58,461 nucleotides of DNA from an uncultured Eubacteriales bacterium. GTDB taxonomy: Bacteria; Bacillota; Clostridia; Christensenellales; Aristaeellaceae. The DNA lies in contig CACYWL010000015.1 of assembly GCA_902778055.1 (NCBI GenBank), forward strand, positions 1-58,461, read 5' to 3'. A model generated the notes under the pieces. That model worked only from the letters and a program-made list of their open reading frames with translations, did not search any database and had not been told where the DNA came from. A program made the translations under genes and the position numbers. Below, piece after piece: positions 1 through 7,747 of this stretch; the first letter of the stretch is position 1; every line of letters begins with the position of its first letter.

Positions 1-95
1 TCACCCCCATCGCCATGGAGCAGGGACTGCGCTTCGCTATCCGTGAAGGCGGCCGTACCGTGGGCTCCGGCGTTGTGGCCAAGGTCATCGAATAA
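1..95 (+). CDS. tuf: Elongation factor Tu, C-terminal end (partial)
   Basis: The last 30 codons before a TAA at 93-95 read in frame from base 3 and carry the EF-Tu ending: an [13 protein letters not shown] stretch, then [13 protein letters not shown]. In EF-Tu this is the end of the third beta-barrel domain, which contacts aminoacyl-tRNA. The gene begins outside the window. A rho-independent terminator follows 15 bases later, so this is the end of its transcript. Confidence 0.95.
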   Translation, partial: TPIAMEQGLRFAIREGGRTVGSGVVAKVIE

Positions 96-110
96 GCAAA
101 GGTCCATTCG

Positions 111-141
111 GAACGCTCCCGCAGCGGGAGCGTTCTTTTTT
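111..141 (+). terminator. Rho-independent terminator of tuf
   Basis: The arms GAACGCTCCC and GGGAGCGTTC enclose a short GCAGC-type loop and are followed by six T. The hairpin lies just after the tuf stop codon. Confidence 0.9.
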
Positions 142-223
142 AAGGTTGCGGGGCGCGGAGCGCCGGGCGGCCGGAAAACGGCGGTCCGGCACTCCGCGGG
201 AGCATCCGGACGAAGGAGGAAAC

Positions 224-463
224 ATGTTTACCTATAAGACTCACGGAACCTGCTCGACCGCCATGGATCTGGAGATCCGGGACGGCGTCATCACCCAGTG
301 CGTGATTCACAACGGCTGCAAGGGAAACACCCAGGGCCTGGCCCGGATGGTCATCGGGCAGAAGGCGGATGAGGTGGCTGCAAAGCTGGAGGGGATTCCC
401 TGCCGGGGAGGAACCTCCTGCCCGGATCAGCTGGCCAAAGCGATACGGGCCTATCATGAATGA
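224..463 (+). CDS. TSCPD domain-containing protein (TIGR03905-like)
   Basis: This 79-residue protein contains the motif TSCPDQLAKAI near its C-terminus, which names the TSCPD domain also found at the end of some vitamin B12-dependent ribonucleotide reductases. Other conserved cysteines are in HGTCS, ITQCVIHNGCKGN and GIPCRGG, a pattern that suggests metal or cluster binding. Stand-alone members are common in Clostridia and their function is not established. The ATG at 224 follows an AAGGAGG ribosome site at 212-218. The stop overlaps the first possible ATG of the helicase that follows, so the two are probably co-transcribed. Confidence 0.85.
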   Translation: MFTYKTHGTCSTAMDLEIRDGVITQCVIHNGCKGNTQGLARMVIGQKADEVAAKLEGIPCRGGTSCPDQLAKAIRAYHE

Positions 464-480
464 GCGGAAAGGAGATTCCC

Positions 481-1656
481 TTGGCAGACCAGATACCGAC
501 AAGATTTGAAGACATGGATCTCTCGAAGGAGATCCTGAAGGCCGTGCAGACGATGGGCTTCACGGAGCCCTCCACAGTGCAGGCCAGAACCATTCCCCTG
601 ATGATGGAGGGGGTTGACATCAATGCCATTGCGCCGACGGGCACCGGGAAGACCTGTGCCTTCGGTATTCCCATGCTGGAATACGTGCAGCTGAAGGACA
701 GCCGCGTGCAGGAGGTGGTGCTTGCTCCGACGCGGGAGCTGGCGCTGCAGATCGGCGAGGAGCTGACGCAGCTGGCCAAATACATCCAGGGCGTTCGCAT
801 TGCCGTGCTTTACGGCGGACAGAGCATTTCCAAGCAGATTACCCTGCTGAAGCGGAAGCCGCAGATCGTCATCGCGACCCCGGGACGGATGCTGGATCAT
901 ATGCAGCGCCGGAATATCAGCCTGGACGCGGTGCACACCATGGTGCTGGACGAGGCGGACGAAATGCTGAACATGGGCTTCGTCAAGGACGTGACCAAGA
1001 TTATCGAGGCGACGCCGCCGGACCGGCAGCTGGTGCTCTTCTCCGCGACGACGAATCAGGACGTGCTGACAATCGCGTGGAAATACCAGCACGATCCGGT
1101 GGAGGTCACGGTGGAGGCGACCAGGGAGGACCGGCCTCAGATTACCCAGTACGTCATCGCGACGGAGCAGAACGAGAAGACCGACCACCTGATGTACCTG
1201 CTGGATGCGGACGTCTACGGCCGGGTTATGATCTTCTGCAATACGAAGTTCATGACGGATAAGCTGACCAGCCGCCTCTGCCGGGAGGGCTATGATGCCC
1301 AGTGCCTGCACGGCGATATTCCGCAGGCGAAGCGGAACGTGGTTATGAACGATTTCAAGAGGGGCAAATTCCCCATCCTGGTCTCCACGGATGTGGCGGC
1401 CCGGGGAATCGATGTCGACGATGTGGAGGCGGTCATCAATTACGACCTGCCCAATGAGAATGAATACTACCTGCACCGCATCGGACGCACGGGAAGGGCG
1501 CACAAGCACGGCGTCAGCTTCTCCCTGGTGACCTTCAGGGAAAGCGTGAGGATGGACGAGATCCTGAAGTACATGCTGACCCAGCCCACGCCGCTCCACT
1601 TTGAGGAGGGCGTGCTGAAGGACGAGGAAGGCACCCCGTTCTTTGAGCATATCTGA
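481..1656 (+). CDS. DEAD-box ATP-dependent RNA helicase
   Basis: All the core motifs are present in order: the Q motif (FTEPSTVQ), motif I (APTGTGKT), Ia (PTRELALQ), Ib (TPGR), II (DEAD), III (SAT), V (STDVAARGIDV) and VI (HRIGRTGRA). The protein ends soon after the second RecA domain and has no RNA-binding extension, so it is a minimal helicase of about 391 residues. I chose the TTG at 481 because GGAAAGGAG sits six bases upstream. The in-frame ATG at 460 has no ribosome site but would overlap the preceding stop. The likely role is RNA remodelling in ribosome assembly or decay. The CshA/DeaD type cannot be decided. Confidence 0.93.
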   Translation: MADQIPTRFEDMDLSKEILKAVQTMGFTEPSTVQARTIPLMMEGVDINAIAPTGTGKTCAFGIPMLEYVQLKDSRVQEVVLAPTRELALQIGEELTQLAKYIQGVRIAVLYGGQSISKQITLLKRKPQIVIATPGRMLDHMQRRNISLDAVHTMVLDEADEMLNMGFVKDVTKIIEATPPDRQLVLFSATTNQDVLTIAWKYQHDPVEVTVEATREDRPQITQYVIATEQNEKTDHLMYLLDADVYGRVMIFCNTKFMTDKLTSRLCREGYDAQCLHGDIPQAKRNVVMNDFKRGKFPILVSTDVAARGIDVDDVEAVINYDLPNENEYYLHRIGRTGRAHKHGVSFSLVTFRESVRMDEILKYMLTQPTPLHFEEGVLKDEEGTPFFEHI

Positions 1657-1699
1657 ACAAGCGGAAACAGGACGTCCGCGTGATGAGGAGGAAACCGCA

Positions 1700-3232
1700 T
1701 TGAAACTGAACGCGCTGCCTCTGACGAATGAAATCATCCTCTGGTGGGACCAGGCTCCGGAAGCGGGAGCCCATCCCGAATACTGTCTCCGGCAGGGGGA
1801 TCGGACGGTCTGTACCGGATCCGTGACCCACGGCCGGCTGGAGGGGCTCCGCCCGGGCGAAGAGGTCACCTGCTCTCTGTGGCTGGACGGCCGCCTGGCC
1901 GCGGAAGGAGCCTTCCGCACCCTGAGGGAAGCCCGGGTGCTGGACGTCCGGGACTTCGGCGCGGTCGGGGACGGCGTCACCATGAACCGGGAGGCGATCC
2001 AGCGGGCCTTCGATGCCTGCGGGGAGGATGAGGAGGTCTGGTTTCCGGCAGGCGTTTACAGGACGGGCGGTCTCCGGCTTCACAGCCGCATGCGGGTGCG
2101 GCTCGATCCCGGCGCCGAGCTGCGGGGGACGGACTGCCCGGAGGACTATCTGCCCAAGATTCCCAGCCGTTTTGAAGGAACGGAAATGGAATGCTATCAG
2201 AGCCTGCTGAATCTGGGACAGATGGATCATACCGCCGGGCCGAACTGCTCCCAGGTGCTGATCTACGGCGGAGGAACCATCTGCGGCGGGGGACAGCCCC
2301 TGGCGGAGCGGATCATCGAAGCGGAGCGGACGCGCCTGAAGGAGCACCTCGAAGCCCTGGGCGACCGGATTAAGGAATACGAAAACCTGGATACCCTGCC
2401 CGGCCGGGCCCGCGGAAGGCTGATCAACCTCAGCAACTGCGAAAACATCCATATCACCGGGCTGATGCTGGAGAACAGCCCCTCCTGGAATGTCCACATG
2501 ATCTACAGCAGGAATATCGTGACCGATCACTGCCGGTTCCGCTCCGAGGGGGTCTGGAACGGGGACGGATGGGATCCGGACTCCAGCGAGGACTGCACGC
2601 TTTTCGCCTGCCATTTTCATACGGGAGACGATTCCGTGGCGATCAAGAGCGGAAAGAATCCGGAGGGCAACCGGATCAATCGCCCCACCCGGGGCATCCG
2701 GATCTTTGACTGCAGGAGCGATTTCGGTCTGGGCATCGCCATCGGCAGCGAGATGAGCGGCGGCGTGGAGGATGTGCGGATCTGGGACTGCGACCTGCGG
2801 TGCTCCCTTTACGGCGTGCAGATCAAGGCCACGCGCAAGCGCGGCGGCGCGGTTCGGAATATCACTGTCCGGGACAGCGTGCTCAGCCGCTTCCGCTGCT
2901 GCGCGGTCGGCTACAATGATGACGGAGAGGGTTCCCCGGTGCCTCCGGTGTTCGAGAACGTACTCCTGGAGCGGGTCCGTCTGAGCGGCTGGGCCATGGA
3001 ATACTGGGAAAAGGAGAACCACCCGAGCCCGGCGATCGACCTGAGCGGATTTGACACGGAGGGCTTCGAGGCGCGGAACATGGTCTTCCGGGACTGCGAC
3101 ATCGGGGAGAACGGCACCATCGCGCTCAGCCGCTGCCGGGATATCACCCTGGAGCGGATCACCGCGCTGGGACAGTATGAGCACCCCGCCAACTTCTGGA
3201 TCGGAAATGAAAAACAGGTGACCCAGCTCTGA
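1700..3232 (+). CDS. Glycoside hydrolase family 28 polygalacturonase-like enzyme
   Basis: A short fibronectin/Ig-like N-terminal segment (about residues 1-80) precedes a right-handed beta-helix domain that opens with DFGAVGDGVTMNREAIQ, the usual entry of GH28 enzymes. The catalytic region shows NGDGWDPDSS, GDDSVAIKSG (around residue 309) and VQIKATRKRGG, matching the family's aspartates and substrate-binding Lys. There is no signal peptide, so it should act inside the cell on imported oligogalacturonides or rhamnogalacturonides. The TTG at 1700 follows GAGGAGG at a good distance. An ATG at 1643 overlaps the helicase and lacks a site. It is close behind the helicase and ends at a strong terminator. 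Confidence 0.9.
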   Translation: MKLNALPLTNEIILWWDQAPEAGAHPEYCLRQGDRTVCTGSVTHGRLEGLRPGEEVTCSLWLDGRLAAEGAFRTLREARVLDVRDFGAVGDGVTMNREAIQRAFDACGEDEEVWFPAGVYRTGGLRLHSRMRVRLDPGAELRGTDCPEDYLPKIPSRFEGTEMECYQSLLNLGQMDHTAGPNCSQVLIYGGGTICGGGQPLAERIIEAERTRLKEHLEALGDRIKEYENLDTLPGRARGRLINLSNCENIHITGLMLENSPSWNVHMIYSRNIVTDHCRFRSEGVWNGDGWDPDSSEDCTLFACHFHTGDDSVAIKSGKNPEGNRINRPTRGIRIFDCRSDFGLGIAIGSEMSGGVEDVRIWDCDLRCSLYGVQIKATRKRGGAVRNITVRDSVLSRFRCCAVGYNDDGEGSPVPPVFENVLLERVRLSGWAMEYWEKENHPSPAIDLSGFDTEGFEARNMVFRDCDIGENGTIALSRCRDITLERITALGQYEHPANFWIGNEKQVTQL

Positions 3233-3233
3233 T

Positions 3234-3266
3234 AAAAAAAACCGCCGGCTCAGCCGGCGGTTTTTT
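3234..3266. terminator. Bidirectional rho-independent terminator
   Basis: A run of A, then the arms CCGCCGGCT and AGCCGGCGG around a single C, then six T. The A and T tracts let it end the GH28 transcript and also stop reverse-strand transcription from metK. Confidence 0.9.
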
Positions 3267-3429
3267 CACAGAGGTGCACAGCCGGGGTTACGGTCCGCGC
3301 GCAGGTATACTCAGAACGCCGCGGGAAGAGTGCGGAATGGATTTCTGACGAATAGAAAAACAAAAGCAGCCCGCCAGGGAATCCCGGCGGGCTGAATGAA
3401 TACAGGAGAATGGATCCGAAGCCGAGGGG

Positions 3430-4602
<1,173 letters not shown>

Positions 4603-4724
4603 GAAAAAACTCCTTTCCGGGCGGATCATTCCGCCGCACGCGGGAGCCCCGGACCGCATCCCGAAGGGAGCGCGGGCGGAGCAGAAACAATCGCTGAATA
4701 CCTGCTGATGCTTTCCATTTTCCC

Positions 4725-4766
4725 GGAAAACAGGAAACTGCCTGACAGCGCAGGGCAGTCAGGCAG
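4725..4766 (-). terminator. Riboswitch-controlled terminator of the metK leader
   Basis: On the reverse strand the arms CTGCCTGAC and GTCAGGCAG enclose an 11-nt loop and are followed by TTTCCTGTTTTCC. It lies about 20 nt downstream of the SAM-I aptamer, the place expected for the expression platform. The T tract is interrupted. Confidence 0.7.
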
Positions 4767-4786
4767 CGGATTTCCTTCCGGAAATT

Positions 4787-4904
4787 CCTTATCTGTCAGC
4801 CGTCTGCCCCTTTTCAGGGAAGGCTGGGGGATTTGGCACCATGCGGAGAAACCGCCGGTTGCCGTGACTTCATCGGGCCCATCCCTCCGTCACTCGCGAT
4901 AAGG
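4787..4904 (-). promoter_or_regulatory. SAM-I (S-box) riboswitch
   Basis: Read on the reverse strand, the leader holds the S-box landmarks in order: CCTTATC at the 5' side of P1, a GCGAGTGACGGAGGGA segment, GGGCCCGATGAA, the CGGCAACC segment, GGTGCCAAATCC, and AGATAAGG closing P1. Binding of SAM normally favours the terminator and shuts off the downstream gene, here metK. Confidence 0.95.
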
Positions 4905-4921
4905 TATTCAGTTCGGGGACT

Positions 4922-4950
4922 ATCATACAGGGAATACAGGCTTTTGTCAA
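4922..4950 (-). promoter_or_regulatory. Sigma-A promoter of the metK leader
   Basis: On the reverse strand TTGACA (4950-4945) is followed after 17 nt by TATGAT (4927-4922). Transcription would start just ahead of the SAM-I aptamer. Confidence 0.85.
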
Positions 4951-4998
4951 GCATACGGCAGGGAGGGCCCGCTTTTCCGTACGCCTGCGCGGAAGGAC

Positions 4999-5030
4999 GA
5001 AAAAAAGGCCCGCTCGACGATGAGCGGGCC
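4999..5030 (-). terminator. Terminator of the zinc-ribbon gene
   Basis: On the reverse strand GGCCCGCTC and GAGCGGGCC form a nine-pair stem followed by seven T. It lies directly after the reverse gene ending at 5045. Confidence 0.9.
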
Positions 5031-5044
5031 CTCTGCGAGGCAAA

Positions 5045-5329
5045 TTACATTCCGCGGCGCGCAGCAAAGCATTCGCTGCAATACACGGGACGATCTTCCT
5101 TCGGCTCGAAGGGAACCTGCGTGGGCTTGCCGCATTCGGCACAGATCGCGTCATACATCACGCGCGGAGCGCCGGCAGCAGGGCGATTCGCCTTGCGGGC
5201 CTGACGGCAGGCCTTGCAGCGTGTAGGCTCGTTCTGGAAGCCCTTTTCGGCGTAGAATTCCTGCTCGCCGGCGGTGAACACGAACTCCTGGCCGCAGTCT
5301 TTGCATACCAGCGTTTTGTCTTCGTACAT
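5045..5329 (-). CDS. Small zinc-ribbon protein with CxxC-x17-CxxC domain
   Basis: This 94-residue protein has two metal-binding halves. The N-terminal half carries VCKDCGQEF and RCKACRQARK, as in the probable zinc-ribbon family zf-Tbcl. The C-terminal half carries CAEC and CSEC separated by exactly 17 residues, the CxxC-x17-CxxC pattern (TIGR04272-like). Such proteins are common in anaerobes and have no settled function. The start MYEDKTL fits the family. The ribosome site (GGGGG) is weak. It lies at the end of a leader of about 250 nt driven by a perfect promoter, so its expression may depend on RNA structure. Confidence 0.85.
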   Translation of the reverse strand: MYEDKTLVCKDCGQEFVFTAGEQEFYAEKGFQNEPTRCKACRQARKANRPAAGAPRVMYDAICAECGKPTQVPFEPKEDRPVYCSECFAARRGM

Positions 5330-5344
5330 GGTCCGGTAACCCCC

Positions 5345-5575
5345 AAAAAATAAATTGATTGGCGAAATATTCGGCTGACCTGGTCTTTGACCCCACACAC
5401 GCCATCTGGAAGGTTGCTCTGCGCCGTCGCGCCCTCACGCGCTCCTCTCGGGGATAACCCGGATGGACTTACATCTAGACCGCACCATGCTCCCCGCCGC
5501 TTTGGACGGATTACGTGGACCGTTTCGCCTGCGACTGGCATCGGCTTTCAACCACAGACCCGAAGACTTCAACCG
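5345..5575 (-). ncRNA. Candidate structured non-coding RNA or long leader
   Basis: Between a consensus promoter and the zinc-ribbon start lies about 245 nt with no credible gene on either strand. Read in reverse it has GGTTG (5553-5549) able to pair with CAACC (5416-5412), a GCGC/GCGC hairpin at 5442-5429, a GGG/CCC hairpin around GGGTTATCCCC, and purine-rich loops such as TTGAAAGCC, GGCGAAACGG and CCGAGAGGAG that look like conserved ncRNA joints. It does not match RNase P, SRP, tmRNA or a common riboswitch that I can recall. The raiA motif is one family worth testing; that is memory only. Ends are approximate. Confidence 0.5.
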
Positions 5576-5581
5576 GAATGC

Positions 5582-5610
5582 ATTATATCCCGGTGCAATC
5601 GAAAACGCAA
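5582..5610 (-). promoter_or_regulatory. Sigma-A promoter of the ncRNA/zinc-ribbon transcript
   Basis: On the reverse strand TTGCGT (5610-5605), a 17-nt spacer and a perfect TATAAT (5587-5582). A run of T just upstream resembles an UP element. Confidence 0.8.
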
Positions 5611-5728
5611 GTTTTTTTTGTGAAGATTTAATGAATACACAGAAAAGACAATAGATTTTTACACTCTTTTGCTCTGGACCTGTTCTTTTCCGCGATCCTC
5701 CGTTTGTTCCGGCAGGATTTATCCGGCT

Positions 5729-6433
5729 TTACCGCTTCTGTCCGTAGTAGGCGTTCGGACCGTGCTTGCGCAGAAAATGCTTTTCCTTCACGTGATCCGG
5801 CAGGCTCTCCCTCGGCTGGGCCGCCGGCAGCGCCTCCGTATGCCAGGCCATCATGGCGACCTCCTCCAGCACCACGGCGTTATGCACCGCGTCCTTCGGA
5901 TCCTTCCCCCACGCAAAGGGGCCGTGATGCCGGGCCAACACGCAGGGAACATGCATGGGGTTCAGACCGCGCTCCTCAAAATGGGAGGCAATCACCCGGC
6001 CCGTCTCCAGTTCATATGCGCTCGCCACCTCCTCCGGCGTCAGATCGCGGCAGCAGGGCACGGGGCCGTAGATGTAGTCCGCGTGCGTTGTCCCGTAGGC
6101 CGGAATATCCCGGCCGGACTGGGCCCAGATCGTCGCCCAGCGGGAATGGGTATGCACAACCCCGCCGATTTCAGGGAATCGGCGGTACAGCTCCGCATGG
6201 GTGGGCGTATCCGTGGAAGGATTCAGCGATCCCTCCACCTGATTCCCCTCCAGATCCAGCACCACCATGTCCTCCGGTTTGAGCTCCTCATAGGGCACGC
6301 CGCTGGGCTTGATCACGAAAAGCCCCTTTTCGCGGTCGATTCCGGACACGTTTCCCCAGGTAAAGGTGACCAGATGAAAGGCCGGCAGCAGCATATTCGC
6401 TTCATAGACCTTCTGTTTCAATTCCTCCAGCAC
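5729..6433 (-). CDS. araD: L-ribulose-5-phosphate 4-epimerase
   Basis: A class II aldolase-fold enzyme that turns L-ribulose 5-phosphate into D-xylulose 5-phosphate, feeding arabinose into the pentose phosphate pathway. It has 234 residues. The family residues are visible one position from E. coli AraD: GNVSG near 27, D75 in STDTPTH, zinc ligands H94 and H96 in VVHTHSRW, D119 in THADYIYG, and the third zinc His at 169/170 in ARHHGPF. The start is a GTG with GAGGAGG nine bases upstream. No other ara gene is in the window. Confidence 0.94.
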   Translation of the reverse strand: MLEELKQKVYEANMLLPAFHLVTFTWGNVSGIDREKGLFVIKPSGVPYEELKPEDMVVLDLEGNQVEGSLNPSTDTPTHAELYRRFPEIGGVVHTHSRWATIWAQSGRDIPAYGTTHADYIYGPVPCCRDLTPEEVASAYELETGRVIASHFEERGLNPMHVPCVLARHHGPFAWGKDPKDAVHNAVVLEEVAMMAWHTEALPAAQPRESLPDHVKEKHFLRKHGPNAYYGQKR

Positions 6434-6462
6434 AGCTCTGTTCCTCCTCTGCTTTTTTTCAG

Positions 6463-6491
6463 ATTATACCGAAGCACGGCCTGAAAGGCAA
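6463..6491 (-). promoter_or_regulatory. Promoter of araD
   Basis: On the reverse strand TTGCCT (6491-6486), a 17-nt spacer and TATAAT (6468-6463). It is back-to-back with the sortase promoter, with 13 bases between the two -35 boxes. Confidence 0.7.
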
Positions 6492-6504
6492 GGGAAAATC
6501 CGGT

Positions 6505-6533
6505 TTGACACGGGGACTCCGGAAGGCTAAAAT
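6505..6533 (+). promoter_or_regulatory. Promoter of the sortase gene
   Basis: TTGACA (6505-6510), a 17-nt spacer and TAAAAT (6528-6533), 79 bases before the sortase ATG. Confidence 0.8.
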
Positions 6534-6611
6534 GATCCGCAGCCGGGATTCTCCGGATACAGGGGAATCCGAGTATCAGAACAGCGCTCCGGGCGCGGAA
6601 GGGAAGGGCGC

Positions 6612-7652
6612 ATGCCGTACTATCCATCGAAGCGCCCCGGGCCGGAAGAGGATCCGGACCGGGTCTTCAGGGAAAAACCCAGAGAGAAGCCCGCCCTTCG
6701 TTTCCGCGCGGCCTGGCGGCGGATTGGCATTGCGGCCAGCGCGGCCGTCGCGCTGTACGGGCTGATCCGGCTGGGCATCTACGGCGGGGAGCTGCTCTCC
6801 CAGCGCCGCCTGGCTGCCGAGCTGAGAGAGCTGAACCGGACGGGAGAACCGGCCTCTCCGGAAAGCGGTGCCGGCATCCCGGAAACAGCTTCCGGAACCC
6901 CGGATGTCTCTGCGCCCGGGAGCCCCTCTGCCGCCCCGAAGGCTTCGGTTTCTCCCGCCCCCTCCCCCGTCCCGGCAGGCACAGCGGAGGGATGGCTGCC
7001 GGAGATCCGCTATCCTGAAAACGATCCTCCCATGCTTCGGGAGCGCTTTATTCCCCTCCGGAAAAAAAGCAAATACATCATGGGCTGGCTGCGGGCCGGA
7101 GATACGGTGGATCTTGCCGTCGTTCAGAAGGACAACGAATGGTTCCTGACCCGGGATGCCTCCGGCCGGCGGAATGCGAACGGCGCGCTTTTTCTGGACG
7201 AGCGCATCTCCCTCCGGACCAGGCCCTATACCCTGGTCATCTACGGCCATAATATGAAAAGCGGGGAGATGTTCGGACGGCTGCAGCATTTCCGGGACAG
7301 CGCTTACTTCTACCGCCACCGCATGCTGACCTTTGATACCATCTACGAGGACGGAAGGTATATTGCCTTCGCCGCCGGAGAGCTGAGCCTGATTCCCGGC
7401 ACAAATCATTACGTGGATTTCGGCGCCCTCTTCTCGACGCGGACGGAGAGCCGGAGGCAGGGAATCGCCCAGCTCCGTCTGGCCTCGGACTGCATCGGCG
7501 CGGCTTCCGTGGAGCCGGAGGACCAGCTTCTGATTCTGGTCACCTGCACCAGCGATGACGATCACCGTACCTTTCTGGCCGCGCGCCGCCTTCGGGAGGG
7601 AGAACCGGAGGATGCGCTCCTCCTGCAGGAAGGGGACGGGGATGCATCGTAA
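6612..7652 (+). CDS. Class B sortase
   Basis: Membrane-bound transpeptidase that joins surface proteins to the cell wall. The 346-residue protein has a cytoplasmic basic N-terminus, one membrane segment (about 38-58), a Pro/Ser/Ala-rich linker (80-125) and a catalytic domain. The catalytic residues are H213 in YGHNM, C312 in LVTCTS and R319 in DDDHRTF. The YGHNMKSGEMF context and the late CTSDDDHRT pattern fit class B rather than A. No substrate lies next to it. A protein with a VPATG sorting signal is encoded near 54.9 kb. Confidence 0.92.
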   Translation: MPYYPSKRPGPEEDPDRVFREKPREKPALRFRAAWRRIGIAASAAVALYGLIRLGIYGGELLSQRRLAAELRELNRTGEPASPESGAGIPETASGTPDVSAPGSPSAAPKASVSPAPSPVPAGTAEGWLPEIRYPENDPPMLRERFIPLRKKSKYIMGWLRAGDTVDLAVVQKDNEWFLTRDASGRRNANGALFLDERISLRTRPYTLVIYGHNMKSGEMFGRLQHFRDSAYFYRHRMLTFDTIYEDGRYIAFAAGELSLIPGTNHYVDFGALFSTRTESRRQGIAQLRLASDCIGAASVEPEDQLLILVTCTSDDDHRTFLAARRLREGEPEDALLLQEGDGDAS

Positions 7653-7679
7653 TCCCCGGATTTCCGCCCGGTTTGTTTC

Positions 7680-7708
7680 TTGACGGATGGGCTGAATGCG
7701 TGTAAAAT
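7680..7708 (+). promoter_or_regulatory. Promoter of the HerA-like gene
   Basis: TTGACG (7680-7685), a 17-nt spacer and TAAAAT (7703-7708), 39 bases before the likely ATG. Confidence 0.75.
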
Positions 7709-7747
7709 ATGGAAAAAATGAACGGCTGAATGAATGGGGGGATCGCC

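Noticed and set aside
1643..1699. ATG at 1643 as the GH28 start
   Set aside because: It overlaps the helicase end, has no ribosome site and adds residues unlike the family. TTG 1700 has GAGGAGG.
454..1983. Long reverse open frame (509 codons) over the helicase
   Set aside because: It mirrors the DEAD-box gene, shows no domain and has a Arg/His/Leu-rich composition typical of antisense frames in GC-rich genes.
5387..5654. Small forward frames in the zinc-ribbon leader
   Set aside because: They lack ribosome sites and a plausible protein pattern, and run against a consensus reverse promoter.
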